Positions 1 to 12,429 of a stretch of DNA of 64,000 nucleotides are shown piece by piece. A model generated the notes under the pieces. It was not told the DNA's origin. It was given only the letters and a program-made list of their open reading frames with translations, and ran no database searches. The stretch spans positions 2,241,830-2,305,829 of the forward strand of contig NW_003101677.1 of the NCBI RefSeq assembly GCF_000003855.2. Reading direction: 5' to 3'. Origin of the DNA: Blastomyces gilchristii SLH14081 (Eukaryota; Ascomycota; Eurotiomycetes; Onygenales; Ajellomycetaceae). Positions within the stretch are counted from its first letter, which is position 1. Each line of letters begins with the position of its first letter. The translations under genes were made by a program, and so were the position numbers.

Positions 1-19
1 TAATCAGCTTAATATAGTG

Positions 20-1864
20 TTATTAGTATTATTATTCTTTAATTATAGATGTGTACAGTCAGAAACTATAACATCTACCTGAGACTTTTAGTTCTCGAGT
101 TTCTCTAATATCTATAAAGTTAACTATTATACATTTATCAATTTCACATATTCAAAATCAGAAAATTTCAGCTCAGAATATAAAACTCTTTATAAATTGC
201 AGAATTTTAACATCATCTGATACTTTTGAAATCATTTAGAATTATCATGATAAAGAAAAAGAGAACAAAGTCTTAAAGATAGACATATTAACTAAGTAGA
301 TAGAAAGAAATGGAAGAGAAAAAGTAAAGTAAAGAGAGACTATATTAAAATAACAATATTAAAAGATAGTGTATAGCTGTTTTAACAGATTATATCTGAT
401 TAATTTTCACCTCTTTCATATTCAGATATTTTTGATATTCAGTTATTTTCTTATAGCTGCTTGAGTTTCTGATAGAAATTCTATTAAGTATTTAATCCCT
501 GTCTCAGTTAAGAATAAGAATCTCATATTTAATTGCTTCAAATCATACTTTTCTTTCAATCTAGCTCTGAGACTATTATATAATGCACAATGCATTACAA
601 TATACTCAGAAATTTCATTTACATTGCAGAATGAGTATTCTGTTGAATCAAATCTATTATTAAATCTTTTTATATAAGATTTAAAATATCTATGTTCTAG
701 TTTCAGCTGAATTATAGATGAGAATATTTTCTTTTTATATTTAATTAAAAAAGATTTTCACTTGAGTTTTATTTCAAAATTTAAAATAATATATACTATT
801 CTTTTATTTCTGCCAGCTTTTATTTAACTTATTTAAACAAGACTTTTTTATCTTTCTCTTTATAAAAGATCAGAATACTGTTTTGTCAATAAATCTGCTT
901 AATTTCAAACTCTTTTTTACAGCTGAATCAGGCAATTCATTACCATGAATATTCATGTGAGCAGAAACTCAGTGTAAATAAAATATCAGTTTTGATAATC
1001 TTTTCTTTTGAATCTTCATAACAGAATTTAAAATTTGTTCAAGATTCATTTGATCATTATTGTAGATGAATTATCAGTGTTAATATTCTTGTTTTTTGAA
1101 TTTTTATAACAGAGTTTAAAATCAGTTCAAGATTTATTTGATTATTATCAATCTGACTATTTCTAAGTCTTTTCAAAGCTGCTTAACTATGAAAGAATAT
1201 TCATATCTCTTTTAAACTATTTTCTCTTTTGTAAGATTTTATTTTAATAAGTCTCCAAGCTTTCACTATTATAAATAGTTCAGCATCAAAGACTTCAGAT
1301 TCACAGGCAAAATGTCAGAAATCTGAGATAAAATTGATATTATCTTTAGTATAAGTAATGTCTATATCTAATCTATTTAAATTCTTATTTTTTGAGTTAT
1401 CTGAGTAAATTAGAATAGAGTCTTTTATGATGATTGTAGAGATCTTCTTCAAATACTATTCATATTCTCTCTCTTTAGATAGTTCACTTATTTACAAGTC
1501 TATAAGATATTTCAGCTTTTCTCTTCAGAGAGATATCATCTCATGATCAATTTTCTCAAGATTTAATAAAGAAAATTGATTTTTAATTAGTGAATATAAT
1601 CTGTATGATTGAGAGAGCATTTTATTTAAAGAATTATTTTCATTTCAATCAAGAAATCTATTTCAATTCAGTTTATTTCCTGAGTTAATTGATAAAAATA
1701 AAGAAGAGACTCTTTTTCTGATTATGTAATTTAAGCTCATCTTCATGACTCTCAGAGTATAATTTATACAGGCCTTTTCAAATTGAATTATAGAAGATGA
1801 AATTAAAACTTTAATTTTCATTGCTTTAATAGAAGATGATTTGAATGCTCTCAGAATTCTTCTC
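20..1864 (-). mobile_element. LINE (Tad/I-like), 3' portion, copy L1
   Basis: This is a minus-strand LINE relic. Its (AAT)n tail lies at about 20-36 and is followed by the family's 3' UTR. Reading leftward it covers the ORF2 C-terminus: the RNase H region (about 1260-1440) and the terminal zinc-binding segment (about 540-660). It is closely similar to the copies at 4987-5954, 7866-11425, 27939-29150, 42934-44309 and 59364-64000. The 5' side stops abruptly at 1864, exactly where a gypsy LTR begins, so either the LINE is 5'-truncated or the LTR element landed in it. Every frame is broken by stops. Confidence 0.85.
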
Positions 1865-2135
1865 TGTGATGCGCTGCGCCCGACCAATTATATAGACTAT
1901 TTCATTACACTTCACAGATTCCACTGAAAGCTTCAATTCTCAGTTACTAATTCTCAGCTGGAAAACCTATGAAAGTTCTATTCTTCTGCTCTGAAGCTTT
2001 ACTATGTATGTGTATAAATAATCACTCTGATCACTGATTTCTGTACTTTCTCTTTCTTTCCTTCTCTAACATTTTTCACTTTTGTATTATAAGACCTATA
2101 TATCATACTGATCTATTCAGTGTAGGGCTCTTATA
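1865..2135 (+). repeat. LTR of gypsy G1-a (5' LTR)
   Basis: It starts TGTGATGCGCTGC and ends near CTCTTATA (decayed TTACA). It is the reverse complement of the LTR type at 23309-23656, which reads TGTGGCGGGCTGC...CTCTTACA in element orientation. It is shorter (271 bases against 348) and carries many C-to-T and G-to-A changes. A few CpG sites survive at its first 25 bases. Confidence 0.75.
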
Positions 2136-2906
2136 CTTGAAAAATGTTCATCATCTTCTTATTAGAAATGATTACTTATCAAGAAGATATTTAAATATGT
2201 AATGATAGATAAGAAATAGAAAAATGATTAATCAGTTAAGCAGACACTGAGTTCTCAGACAGAAGCTTACTCATCAGTCACTCTGACCCTGTAACAAGAT
2301 CTTATAAAGAGAATGTCAGTGAAAGATCTGAGAGTTCTGACTCTTTAAATGTATGAGATATTCATATAACTATACTTCTTCAGATTTCACATTTATCACA
2401 CATCTGACAAATAATATAATCATGTCTAATAATAACATGAAAACACTCTTGAGTATGAGTATAGATGTAATATCACAGGTGACTCTAAGCAATGTTGAAA
2501 TTACAACAACAATAAATAACTGATTTACATGAAAATCAATAACATTAATACAAGAAAATTCAATGATAAACTCAATAATAAAATCCCTGCAATTTCAACA
2601 GTGACAGAATTCAATATGAATACAATACAAGTGCTGAAGAAATGCTTAGATACTTCTATATATTTCAATACTTCTAATCTCACTCTCTACTCATTATAAA
2701 CACTGAAAATGGTTGTGAAACTAAGTATAGATGAAGATGTCATCAGTTTACTAATTAATCAAGATTGATATATTAATGAATAATTGAAGAATTGTGTGAA
2801 ACAGAAGTTTCATTCATAAATGAAAGCATGTGAACCAGCATTGTGAACATCTGATAATATCATCAAATATCTTAATATTCCGTTTCAAGACGCTGTCATA
2901 TAACAG

Positions 2907-3223
2907 NNNNNNNNNNNNNNNNNNNNNNNNNNNNNNNNNNNNNNNNNNNNNNNNNNNNNNNNNNNNNNNNNNNNNNNNNNNNNNNNNNNNNNNNNNNNNN
3001 NNNNNNNNNNNNNNNNNNNNNNNNNNNNNNNNNNNNNNNNNNNNNNNNNNNNNNNNNNNNNNNNNNNNNNNNNNNNNNNNNNNNNNNNNNNNNNNNNNNN
3101 NNNNNNNNNNNNNNNNNNNNNNNNNNNNNNNNNNNNNNNNNNNNNNNNNNNNNNNNNNNNNNNNNNNNNNNNNNNNNNNNNNNNNNNNNNNNNNNNNNNN
3201 NNNNNNNNNNNNNNNNNNNNNNN
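2907..3223. other. assembly gap (317 N)
   Basis: Run of N inside the 5' internal part of gypsy G1-a. Open frames called across it are artefacts. Confidence 0.99.
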
Positions 3224-3422
3224 TTGCATCACCAAAAATCTGGGCATGCTAGCGCGGCTGGCTTCGGAGTTGTTGGCTTTGACGTTGCGTTATAGCGCTT
3301 AGCGTCAAAACCCTGCATTAGTTCAAACAGCCTCAGTGCGGACGCGATGTTGGGCTGTATTGTTTGTAATTTCAAGGGTTGCGTGAGTTAATGATTAGTG
3401 ACTGCGAAGGGTAGTGGAGCAT
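3224..3422. other. unmutated GC-richer island next to a gap
   Basis: About 200 bases keep many CpG sites (for example GCGCGGCTGG and GCGGACGCGATG), in sharp contrast with the AT-rich transposon DNA on both sides. No long open frame and no family is recognised. The stretch begins at the gap edge and ends where recognisable gypsy sequence resumes near 3423. It could be a fragment of another repeat that escaped mutation, or sequence misplaced at a gap. Function unknown. Confidence 0.5.
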
Positions 3423-4986
3423 TAATACAGTTTAAAGCATAAGCAAGAGTTGAAGAGATCAGATGATGATAATTTAAGAGAAAATGACAATGAATATAAT
3501 TCTTGTATCTACTGTGATAAATAACATGTATAATATGAAAGTTATAATAGACAGGAGTCTATGTCATTATGCAATGATTAAATCTTCAGTTATAAAATAT
3601 TATAATCTTCAGTGTCTTCTCTTATTAAAAACCTTAACTTCTTACAGAATTTAATAATTCAAAAGACATTTTACATCTGTTATATAATGCAACTAAACAT
3701 AGATATTGAAGAATATTTAACATGAAGATGTCTATGTATATGAAGTTAATAATCTCAACTATAATCTTATAATAGAACTTGCCTAGCTATCTGAACAAGA
3801 TATCTTATTAATGCTTTAAAACAGAAGTTTAATATTCTGTAGCAATAATAGAATTCATGAAGATGATATTTTATAAGACTATGAATCTTACACAGATCTC
3901 TGTCAACACTTATAAAATACTCTGAAAAAGAAGTTATTGATGAGATCACTGACAAAGTCACTGATAGCAGAATTATATATTAATCTATTTTATCAGTCTG
4001 AATGATATCAAGAAAGCTTTAGAGAAGTTATTTCATACTACAATAACAGATTCTCACATAAAACTCTCTTAATAATATCATAAATACCTAGATATCTTTC
4101 AATAAGATAATATTATAAATACACTCTCTTTACAAGACTCAGAAGTGAATCACAGTATTAAGTTAGAAAAGAAGAATAATAAGAACTCTAAGTTATCATG
4201 AGACTCTATTTATAATATGTCTCAAGATGAACTTCTTCTTCTTCACAAGACACTCAATGATCTGTTGAATAAGAAATTCATATATATTAGTAACTCTTTC
4301 ACTGCAGCTTTTATTCTCTTTATGAAAGAAATCAAATGAAGAACTCTGATTCTGTATGAACTATTAAGCTCTGAATAGATTGATAAAGAAAGAGTATTAT
4401 CTCTTATCTCTTATCAATAAAACCCTAACATATATCAGATGAGGTCAATGATTTACAAAGTTAGATATTATTACTGTATTTCATAAGATTTGTATCACTG
4501 AAAAAGATGAATAGCTTACAGTATTTCAAACATATTATAATCTCTTTGAATAAGTAGTCACACTCTTTGAACTAGCTAATACTCTCAGTATATTTCAGAA
4601 GTATATTAACTGAGCACTCTGAGATTTTCTTAATAAGTTTGTATTTATATAGCTAGATAACATTCTCATCTTCACTAACAGATTCAGAAGAAAATATCAA
4701 GAACATGTACGGAGAGTATTACAATGATTATAAAAGACAGAACTATCAATAGATATAAACAAATATAATTTTAAAGTTAAGAGTATAAAATATCTAGATT
4801 TTATTATAGAAGCTGATAAGAGAATTCAAATGAATTCTGAGAAGGCATTTGCTGTTCTTGAATGAGAAGCTTCATATACTGTGAAATATGTATAAAGCGT
4901 CATTGAATTTACTAACTTCTATCAGCAATTTATATGAAACTTCTCAGATATTATGAAATCACTTACAGAACTTATTAAGAAGAATT
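3423..4986 (+). pseudogene. gypsy G1-a protease and reverse transcriptase remnant
   Basis: The region near 3490-3780 translates, with stops, to the same protease-like segment seen on the minus strand at 21630-21851 (VIDNMYNMKAMIDSS, where active proteases have DSG). The region from about 4400 to 4980 gives reverse transcriptase and connection motifs, for example LDNILIF in place of LDDILIF, then KSIKYLDFIIEADK and FYQQFI. Stops are mostly TGA and TAA. The frame is cut at 4986 by a LINE and resumes after it with RNase H. Confidence 0.75.
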
Positions 4987-5954
4987 ATTCATCTACATTG
5001 GGTTCCTGCTCATATGAATATTCATGGCAATGATTTGGCTGATTCAGCTGCAAAAAAGGGTTCAGAATTAAGCAGATCTATTCAAAAAACAGTGTCCTGA
5101 TCTTTCATAAAGAGAAAGATAAAAGAATCTTGTTTAAACAAGTGGAATGAAAGCTGGCAGAAACAAAAGAAGAGCATACATTATTCAAGATTTGAGACAA
5201 AACCAAAGTGGAAATCTTGTTCAATTAAATGTAAAAAGAAAATATTCTCATCCATAATTCAGCTAAAACTAGGACATGGTTATTTCAAATCCTATATACA
5301 AAGATTTGATGATAGATTTGATTCAACAGAGTGCTCATTCTGCAATGCGAATGAAAATCCTGAGTATATTGTAATACATTGTGCATTATACAATAGCCTC
5401 AGAGTCAGATTAAAGAAGAAGTATGATTTAAATCAATTAAATATGAGATTCTTATTCTCAACTGAGACAGGAATTAAATACTTAATAGACTTTCTATCAG
5501 AAACTCAAGCAGCTATAAGAAAATGGCTGAATTCAGAAGTATCTGAATATGAAAAGGTGGAAATTGATTAGATATAGTCTGTTAAAACAGCTATACACTA
5601 TCTTTTAATAATTTTTATTTTGTTATAGTCTCTCTTTACTGTACTTGTTTCTTTCTGTTCTTTTCTATCTATCTATTTAATGTGTCTGTCTTTAAGACTA
5701 TGTTCTCTTTTCCTTTGTCATGATATTTTCAAATGATTTCAAAGTATCAGAAGGTGTTGAAATACTGCAATTTGTAAACAGTTTTTGTATTCTGGGCTGG
5801 AATTTTCTGATTTTGCATATCTGAAATTGATAAATGTATAATAGTTGACTCTATAGATATAGGAAAAACCCTGAGAACTAAAGGTTCTCAGGTAGATATC
5901 ATAGTCTCTGACTGCATACGTCTATAATTGAAGAATAATAATAATAATAATAAT
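4987..5954 (+). mobile_element. 5'-truncated LINE copy L2 with 13-bp target-site duplication
   Basis: This 968-bp LINE 3' end sits inside the gypsy pol region. It begins within the RNase H segment (VPAHMNIHGNDLADSAAKKG, about 5000-5060), continues through the terminal zinc-binding segment (CSFCNANENPEYIVIHC, about 5337-5387), and ends with 3' UTR and an (AAT)n tail. A perfect 13-base duplication, ATTAAGAAGAATT, flanks it at 4974-4986 and 5955-5967. That defines both ends and shows target-primed insertion. It keeps some TGG codons that other copies have lost, for example near 5140 and 5155, so it is one of the less mutated copies. Confidence 0.93.
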
Positions 5955-7865
5955 ATTAAGAAGAATTCAGTATTTCAGTAATCAGCAGACACTAAAGCTG
6001 TATTTATACAGATGAAGAAGAGATTTATTAATACTTCTTTACTGATAACATTTGATTCTGATTATAAGACAGTTATTAAAGCAGATTTCTCTGACTATAT
6101 TATAGAAGAAGCTATATTACAATATAATAACACAAATATCTTATAATTATACATCTTCATGTCTAAGAAACTGAGTTATTATTATTATTATTATTATTAT
6201 TATTCTTTTATTATACTCCTATGCAAGCGGACCTTATAATAAGTTCTTGCATGATGTTAAATACAGATCAAGTGTTGATTATACAGGAGGAAATACAGGT
6301 GTTGAGATCACACCAAGATAATAAGAACATAGGAAAATACAAAGAAGTGATAATTAGATACATGTGATAATAACTTCCCAGCTCAGAAACATAGAGTAAT
6401 TTCATTGCAGCAATTTGTATATCTCTGTATTTATAGAAACCTGAGGTGCTTAAGCTCTGAATTTAATGTATCCCCTGCGGATTTCAAACCCATGTGTCTT
6501 AGGTTCTCACACCAAGGCACTACCAGGTGGCCGCGTTAACCATTCAGCATCAGGGCTAAGAAACTGAGTCCTGCTGAATGCAATTACAAGATCTATGATA
6601 AGAAACTTCTACAATTATACACTATCTAGAAGAATGAGACTCTGAACTCTGAAGTATCTCCAAGTTTGAGATAATCACAGATTATAAGAATCTCAAGCAT
6701 TTTATAATTATTTATAAACTTACTGAACATCAGATGTAATAATCTGAGCTATTAAGCTGTTTTTATTTCACTATACACTATTATCTCAGCAGCTAGAACT
6801 CAATGATAGTTACTCTGTTATAATAAGAATAAGATATGTCTTCTAATATAATAAACACTCATTAAATGAACTGAGAATACTGACTCTTAAATCTGAAGAT
6901 ATTAGTTAATTAAGATATAACAACTTATAACACTATATATACTTCTCTGATTAGAACACTTTCTGTCTGAACTGTTACTGACACTGATATTAATATCTTA
7001 ACTTCTTTCACACTGAATTATCTGTGATATATAATAGTCTGAGCTAATAAACAGCTTAATACTCTCACTGAAGCAGTATAATAAGAAGCATCTTAATGCT
7101 CTTCAGAACTATGTATAAAGACTGATATCTCAGAACATTCAATTAATAATAATAATACTCTGTAATTCTGTGAATAATGTTGAGTCTCTCAGTCTGAACC
7201 TTTATGAATCTGAATAATGTAAGAGATACATGATTTGTATATAACTAATCATTTGAGTTGTAAACAACTATATTAAATAATCTCTTAATAATTCTACTGA
7301 TCTGAGATATTAAACAGTATCAGACATTTTGTCTGAAACTGCAATTATTGTTTCTCTATTACTTTATAAAAGAATTGTAGAAAAGATCTGCTGAAATCAC
7401 TTAATATATGTGATAAAATCTGATAAGATATGATAATTGACTTCACTATTGATCTCTCTGAGAGTAAGAGTTGTAGAAATATTCTGATCATTATAAACTG
7501 ATTAAGTGAATATATAATATTGAAATCTTGTAATAAGATGAATGCTGAATAAGTCACTGAAGTCTTTCTACAGAGTCTATTCTATCAGATATATAAATTA
7601 CTGAGATCTATAGTATTAGATTAGAGCTGTCAATTTATAAGTACTCTCTGAATATGAATCTGTCAAGTTCTCAAGATTATACACTGTTTGTCAACTGTCT
7701 ATCACTCTGAGACTGATGATACATTAGAATAGATAATTCAGACTGTAAAGAATTATCTTTATAAGTACTGTAATCACTTATAAGATGATTGATATAATCT
7801 TCTTCTACACACAGAGATCACTATCAATGACTGAGATACTGTCTTAACAGGTATAAGTCTGTTCT
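5955..7865 (+). pseudogene. gypsy G1-a RNase H and integrase remnant
   Basis: 5990-6175 translates to a Ty3/gypsy RNase H start (FDSDYKTVIKADFSDYIIEEA). It is interrupted by the SINE and resumes at 6556 with KKLSPAECNYKIYDKKLL. Integrase-like sequence follows at about 7200-7850, paralleling the minus-strand copy at about 18900-19500. Many stops. The sequence ends at the LINE junction at 7865, before any chromodomain or 3' LTR. Confidence 0.7.
6176..6555 (-). mobile_element. tRNA-derived SINE, copy 1
   Basis: A 380-bp non-coding insertion on the minus strand. The head (about 6470-6555) is a decayed tRNA-like sequence with a recognisable B-box (GGTTTGAAATC against GGTTCGAAACC in copy 2). The body matches 30950-31200. 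The left end is a (TTA)n run, which is the element's (AAT)n tail. A perfect 13-base duplication, CTAAGAAACTGAG, lies at 6163-6175 and 6556-6568 and fixes both ends. The target is the RNase H region of the gypsy element. Confidence 0.9.
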
Positions 7866-10800
7866 TTATTATTATTATTATTATTCTTCAATTATAGATG
7901 TATGCAGTCAGAGACTATAACATCTACCTGAGAACCTTCAGTTCTCAGAGATTTTCGAAATATCTATAGCGTCAACTATTATACATTTATCAATTTCAGA
8001 TATACAAAATCAGAAAATTCCAGCTCAGAATATGAAAACTGTTTATAAATTGCAGTATTTCAACACCTTCTGATACTTTGAAATCATTTGAAAATAACAT
8101 GACAAAGGAAAAGAGAACATAGTCTTAAAGATAGACACATTAAATAGATAGATAGAAAAGAACAGAAAGAAACAAGTACAGTAAAGAGAGACTATAACAA
8201 AATAAAATTATTAAAAGAGAGTGTATAGCTGTTTTAACAGACTATATCTAATCAATTTCTGTCTCTTCATATTCAGATACTTCTGAATTCAGTCATTTTC
8301 TTATAGCTGCTTGAGCTTCTGATAGAAAGTCTATTAAGTATTTAATTCCTGTCTCAGTTGAGAATAAGAACCTCATATTTAATTGATTTAAATCATACTT
8401 CTTCTTTAATCTGACTCTGAGACTATTGTATAATGCACAATGTATTACAATATACTCATGATTTTTATTTACATTGCAGAATGAGTACTCTGTTGAATCA
8501 AATCTATCATCAAATCTTTGTATATAGAATTTGAAATAACCATGTTCTAGTTTCAGCTGAATTATAGATGAGAATATTTTCTTTTTACATTTAATTGAAT
8601 AAAATTTTCACTTGGGTTTTGTCTCACATCTTGAATAATATATACTCTTCTTTTGTTTCTGTCAGCTTTCATTTCACTTGTATAAACAAGATTCTTTTAT
8701 CTTTCTCTTTATGAAAGATCAGAACACTGTTTTTTGAATAGATCTGCTTAATTCTGAACCCTTTTTTACAGCTGAATCAGCCAATTCATTGTCATGAACA
8801 TTCATATGAGCAGGAACTCAATGTAGATGAATTATCAGTTTTAATGTTCTTCTCTTTTTGAATTTTCAAAAAAGGGTTTAAAATCAGTTCAAGATTCATT
8901 TGATTATTATGAATCTGACTATTTCTAAGTCTTTTTAAAGCAGCTTGACTATCAGAGAATATTCATGCCTCTTTCAAACTATTTCCTGTTTTATAAGATT
9001 TTATTTCAATGAGTTTGAAAGCTTTCACTAATACAAATAGTTCAGCATCAAAGACTTCAGATTCACAGTCTAAATTTCAGAAATCTGAGATAAAATTGAT
9101 ATTATCTTTAGTATAAGCAATGTCTGTGTCTAATCTATTCAAATTCTCATTTTTTGAGTCATCTGAGTAAATCAGAATAGAGTCTTTTATATTGATTGTA
9201 GAGATCTTCTTTAAATACTGTTCATATTCTCTCTCTTTAGATAGTTCATTTATTTGTAAGTCTATAAGGGATTTCAGCTTTTCTTTTCAGAGAGATATCT
9301 TCTCATGATCAATTTTCTTAATATTTAATGAAGAAAATTGATTCTTAATAAGTGAACATAGTCTATACAGTTGAGAGAGTATCTTCTTTAAAGTATTATT
9401 CTCATTTCAATCAAGAAATCTATTTCAATCCAGTTCATTTCCTGAGTTAACTGATGAAAATGAAGAAGAGACTCTTTCTCTGATTATATGATTTGAGCTC
9501 ATCTTCATGACTCTCAGAGCATAGTTCATACAGGCCTTTTCAAATCAAATAGCAGGAGATGAAATTGAAGCTTCAATTTTCATTGCTTTAATAGAAGATG
9601 ATTTAAATGCTCTCAGAATTCTTCTCAAAGCTCTGTTTTATAGACTTTGAAAGAGTTCAGTGAAGTTATCTTGATTGTTTCATCAAACTTGAACTTAATA
9701 ACCAGCTACTGAGATAATACAGGGTATGTATAACTGTCTCATAGCCTGAAAGAATAGACCTCTCTCAGTATTTGATAGTCTGATTATACTATTCAGTAGT
9801 CTCTCTGTCTTGATAATTCTTTGTTGAATATGATACTTCAAATTCAACTTGGAGTTTAATCATACTTCTAGTCATTTGACATTTAAACTGGGTTTTATCT
9901 CTTTATTTAAAAGATTTAGACTTAGTTCTTTCTCATTAAACCTGGAAAAAAAGTGATTTAACTCAGTTTTATTTATATTAAATTGAATTAGATTGATATC
10001 TGCTCTACCAAAGATTTTCTTTACTGCTTTCTCAATCACTTCTAAATTCTCTTTAATTGTCTTTGAACTGTAGAGTAGATCAATATCATCTACATAACTT
10101 GAAGATCTCACTATTTTCATCTCCCTATTCTTGAATAGACATGCAGTGTATATTGTAAATAAAACAGGTAAGATTGAAGATTCTTGTGATATTTCTATTG
10201 TTATCTCAGTGTTATCTTGTTTTCTTTCATCAAAGAATAGTTGTATAATTCTTTTAGATATGAAATAATTAACTCATTTTATTAGAGAAACTGACAGTTT
10301 TAACATCTTCAAAGTTTGAATTATCTTAGACTTTGAAACATGATTAAATGCATCTTTTATATCAATAAAAACTGCAGTTGAGACCAGGTCTTCATGCTTT
10401 GCTACTTGAATATCATGAATAACTGAGAGAACAGTATCAATTGTAGAACATTGTTTTCTATCTCTCATTTATTCATTAAATAGAAGAGAATCACTAATAG
10501 AGCTCATAAAAGATAATCTAGTAGCTATTATCTTTTCTAGAATTTTGCTTAAACAGTTCAACAGAGATATTACTCTATATGACTTAGAAATTGAAGCTTT
10601 TCTATTAGATTTTGTAAGGATTACTTCAGTAGCTTCTCTCCAGCATTCTGAATGATAATCATTTTTTAAGAGATTGAAAAAGAGCTCAAAATATTCATTC
10701 TTCAAGTAGAAATATGTATTTTAAATAATTAAGACATTGATGAAATCAGGCTCTGCAGCAGTTTTAATTGAAGTTGAAAAAGTAGCTAACTCTAGTTTAT

Positions 10801-11425
10801 CATGTGTAAGCTCAGATAATTCTCAGCTATTTTCATCACTATATTCATGAAATAACATATTCTCTTCTTCTGAATCTAATGAGTTTTGAAAGAGAATTCT
10901 TATAAAAGCTTGACATTTTTTTCTTAAAAGAGTTAGCTGTATATGATTTATTCTGAAACTTATATTCTAATATTGAAAGTTTTGCTACACTTCTTGTTTT
11001 AGTATAGTTGAAGGCTTTAGAAGCTTTTTTCTCTTATACTTTCTTAAGAAATTTGTTTCAGCAGTCTGTCTTAGCTCTTTTAATGTCTGAAAAATATTCA
11101 GTTCTAATAGCTTTGAACTCTTTATCAGATATTAAGTTATTCTTTCAATCTCTCTTAGCAGTGATCAATTGTTTTCTTGTAGAAATGATATTCTAATTTT
11201 ATCACAGGTTGAAATACTTAAAAGACTTTATCTTTGAAATATTTTCTCTAATACTTGGTTGAAGAATAGCTGTAACCAGTTTGACTCTAGTCTTAAGCAT
11301 TTTATTTGATATGTTAACTCTGATTTCAATAGAGCTCACTCTGCTTTTCAGATTTCAGCAGTTTTATACTTTCTTCAACTGCTTTTCAGTCAGCTTTTTC
11401 AAAGCTATATTGATTAGAGAGAAGA
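7866..11425 (-). mobile_element. LINE copy L3, 3.6 kb, degenerate
   Basis: This minus-strand LINE has its (AAT)n tail at about 7866-7885. From right to left it covers the endonuclease/RT linker, the reverse transcriptase, RNase H, the terminal zinc segment and the 3' UTR. Its 5' end at 11425 abuts the tail of another minus-strand LINE (11426-12428). That arrangement suggests L3 inserted into the microsatellite tail of the older copy. It is not functional. Confidence 0.85.
8270..11400 (-). pseudogene. LINE ORF2 remnant (RT, RNase H, zinc segment) of L3
   Basis: Short open pieces preserve non-LTR reverse transcriptase motifs. At about 10330-10400 the piece FIDIKDAFNHVSK corresponds to the first catalytic aspartate block. 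At about 10070-10115 YVDDIDLLYSS carries the YxDD active-site motif, intact here. RNase H with conserved acidic residues lies at about 9000-9180, and a CxxC...H...C segment at about 8380-8500. The domain order RT, RNase H, zinc segment matches fungal Tad/I-clade LINEs. Stops and lost tryptophans show the ORF is dead. Confidence 0.8.
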
Positions 11426-12428
11426 GAATTATTATTATTATTCTTTAATTATAGATGTATGCAGTCAGAGAGTATAACATCTATCTGAGAACTTTTAGTT
11501 CTCGGAGTTTTTCCTATATCTATAGAGTCAACTATTATACATTTACCAATTTCACATATGCAAAATCAGAAAATTTAAGCTCAGAATATAAAAACTGTTT
11601 AAAAATTGCAGTATTTTAACACCTTCTGATACTTTGAAACCATTTGATAATGTCATGGCAAAAGAAAAGAGAACATAGTTTTAAAGATAGACACATTAAA
11701 TAGATAGATAGAAAAGAACAGAAAAGAAAAAGTAAAGTAAAGAGAGACTATAACAAATAAAATCATTAACAGATTGTATATAGCTGTTTTAACAGACTAT
11801 ATCTAATCAATTTCCACCTCTTAATATTCAGATATTTCTGAATTCAGTCATTTTCTTGTAGCTGCTTGAGACCCTGATAGAAAGTCTATTAAGTATTTAA
11901 TTCCTATCTCAGTTGAGAATCAGAACCTCACATTTAATCAATTTAAATCATACTTCTTGTTCAATCTGGCTCTGAGACTATTGTATAATGCACAATGCAT
12001 TACAATATACTGAGGATTTTCATTTGCATTACAGAATGAGTATTCTGTTGAAACAAATCTATCATCAAATCTTTGTATATAGGATTTTAAATAATCATGT
12101 CCTAGTTTCAGCTGAATTATAGATGAGTATATTTTCTTTTTACATTTAATTAAATAAGATTTTCACTTGGGTTTAGTTTCAAATCTTGAATATGTTCAGA
12201 TTCTCATTTTTTGAGCCATCTGAGTAAATAAGAATAGAGTCTTTTATATTGATTGTAGAGACCTTCTTCAAATGCTGTTCATATTCTCTCTTTTTAGATA
12301 GTTCACTTATTTGCAAGTCTATGAGAGATTCAAGCTTTTCTCTTCAGAGAGATATCTTCTCATGATCAACTTTCTCAACGTTGAATGAAGAAAATTGATT
12401 TTTAATCAGTGAACATAGTCTGTATATT
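11426..12428 (-). mobile_element. LINE copy L4, internally deleted
   Basis: Minus-strand LINE 3' end with tail at 11426-11443 and the same 3' UTR as L3. At about 12189 the sequence jumps from the segment just after the zinc region to RNase H sequence. Compared with L3 (about 8620 to 9150) roughly 0.5 kb is missing. The 5' end is near 12428, where copia-like sequence starts. The exact right boundary is uncertain by about 10 bases. Confidence 0.75.
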
Positions 12429-12429
12429 C

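Larger units (their letters stand above)
1865..7865 (+). mobile_element. Ty3/gypsy element G1-a, degenerate, interrupted
   Basis: This plus-strand gypsy relic belongs to the same family as 17860-23656 and 29618-41728. In order it holds a 5' LTR (1865-2135), a 5' internal region, an assembly gap, protease and reverse transcriptase remnants, a LINE insertion (4987-5954), RNase H split by a SINE (6176-6555), and an integrase remnant up to 7865. The line-up with the minus-strand copy is direct: the stretch near 2255-2360 matches the reverse complement of about 23080-23200. The right end is cut by minus-strand LINEs and no 3' LTR is seen. No frame is open. Confidence 0.85.

Noticed and set aside
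2830..3252. Open frames spanning 2830-3252, 36086-36742 and 49111-49767
   Set aside because: They are mostly N from assembly gaps.
5935..5954. Trinucleotide microsatellites (AAT/ATT)n as independent repeats
   Set aside because: Each one examined coincides with the 3' tail of a LINE or SINE.
11008..11196. Short plus-strand frames inside minus-strand LINE and gypsy copies (for example 11008-11196, 19618-19809, 20420-20862)
   Set aside because: They lie antisense to recognised RT, integrase or LINE coding remnants and resemble nothing.
7866..11425. Use of TGA as a tryptophan codon, because many frames reopen if TGA is read as Trp
   Set aside because: TAA and TAG stops also occur in the same frames, aligned copies show TGG in one and TGA in another, and catalytic residues are changed as well. 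Mutation of TGG explains the pattern. The RidA gene uses the standard code.
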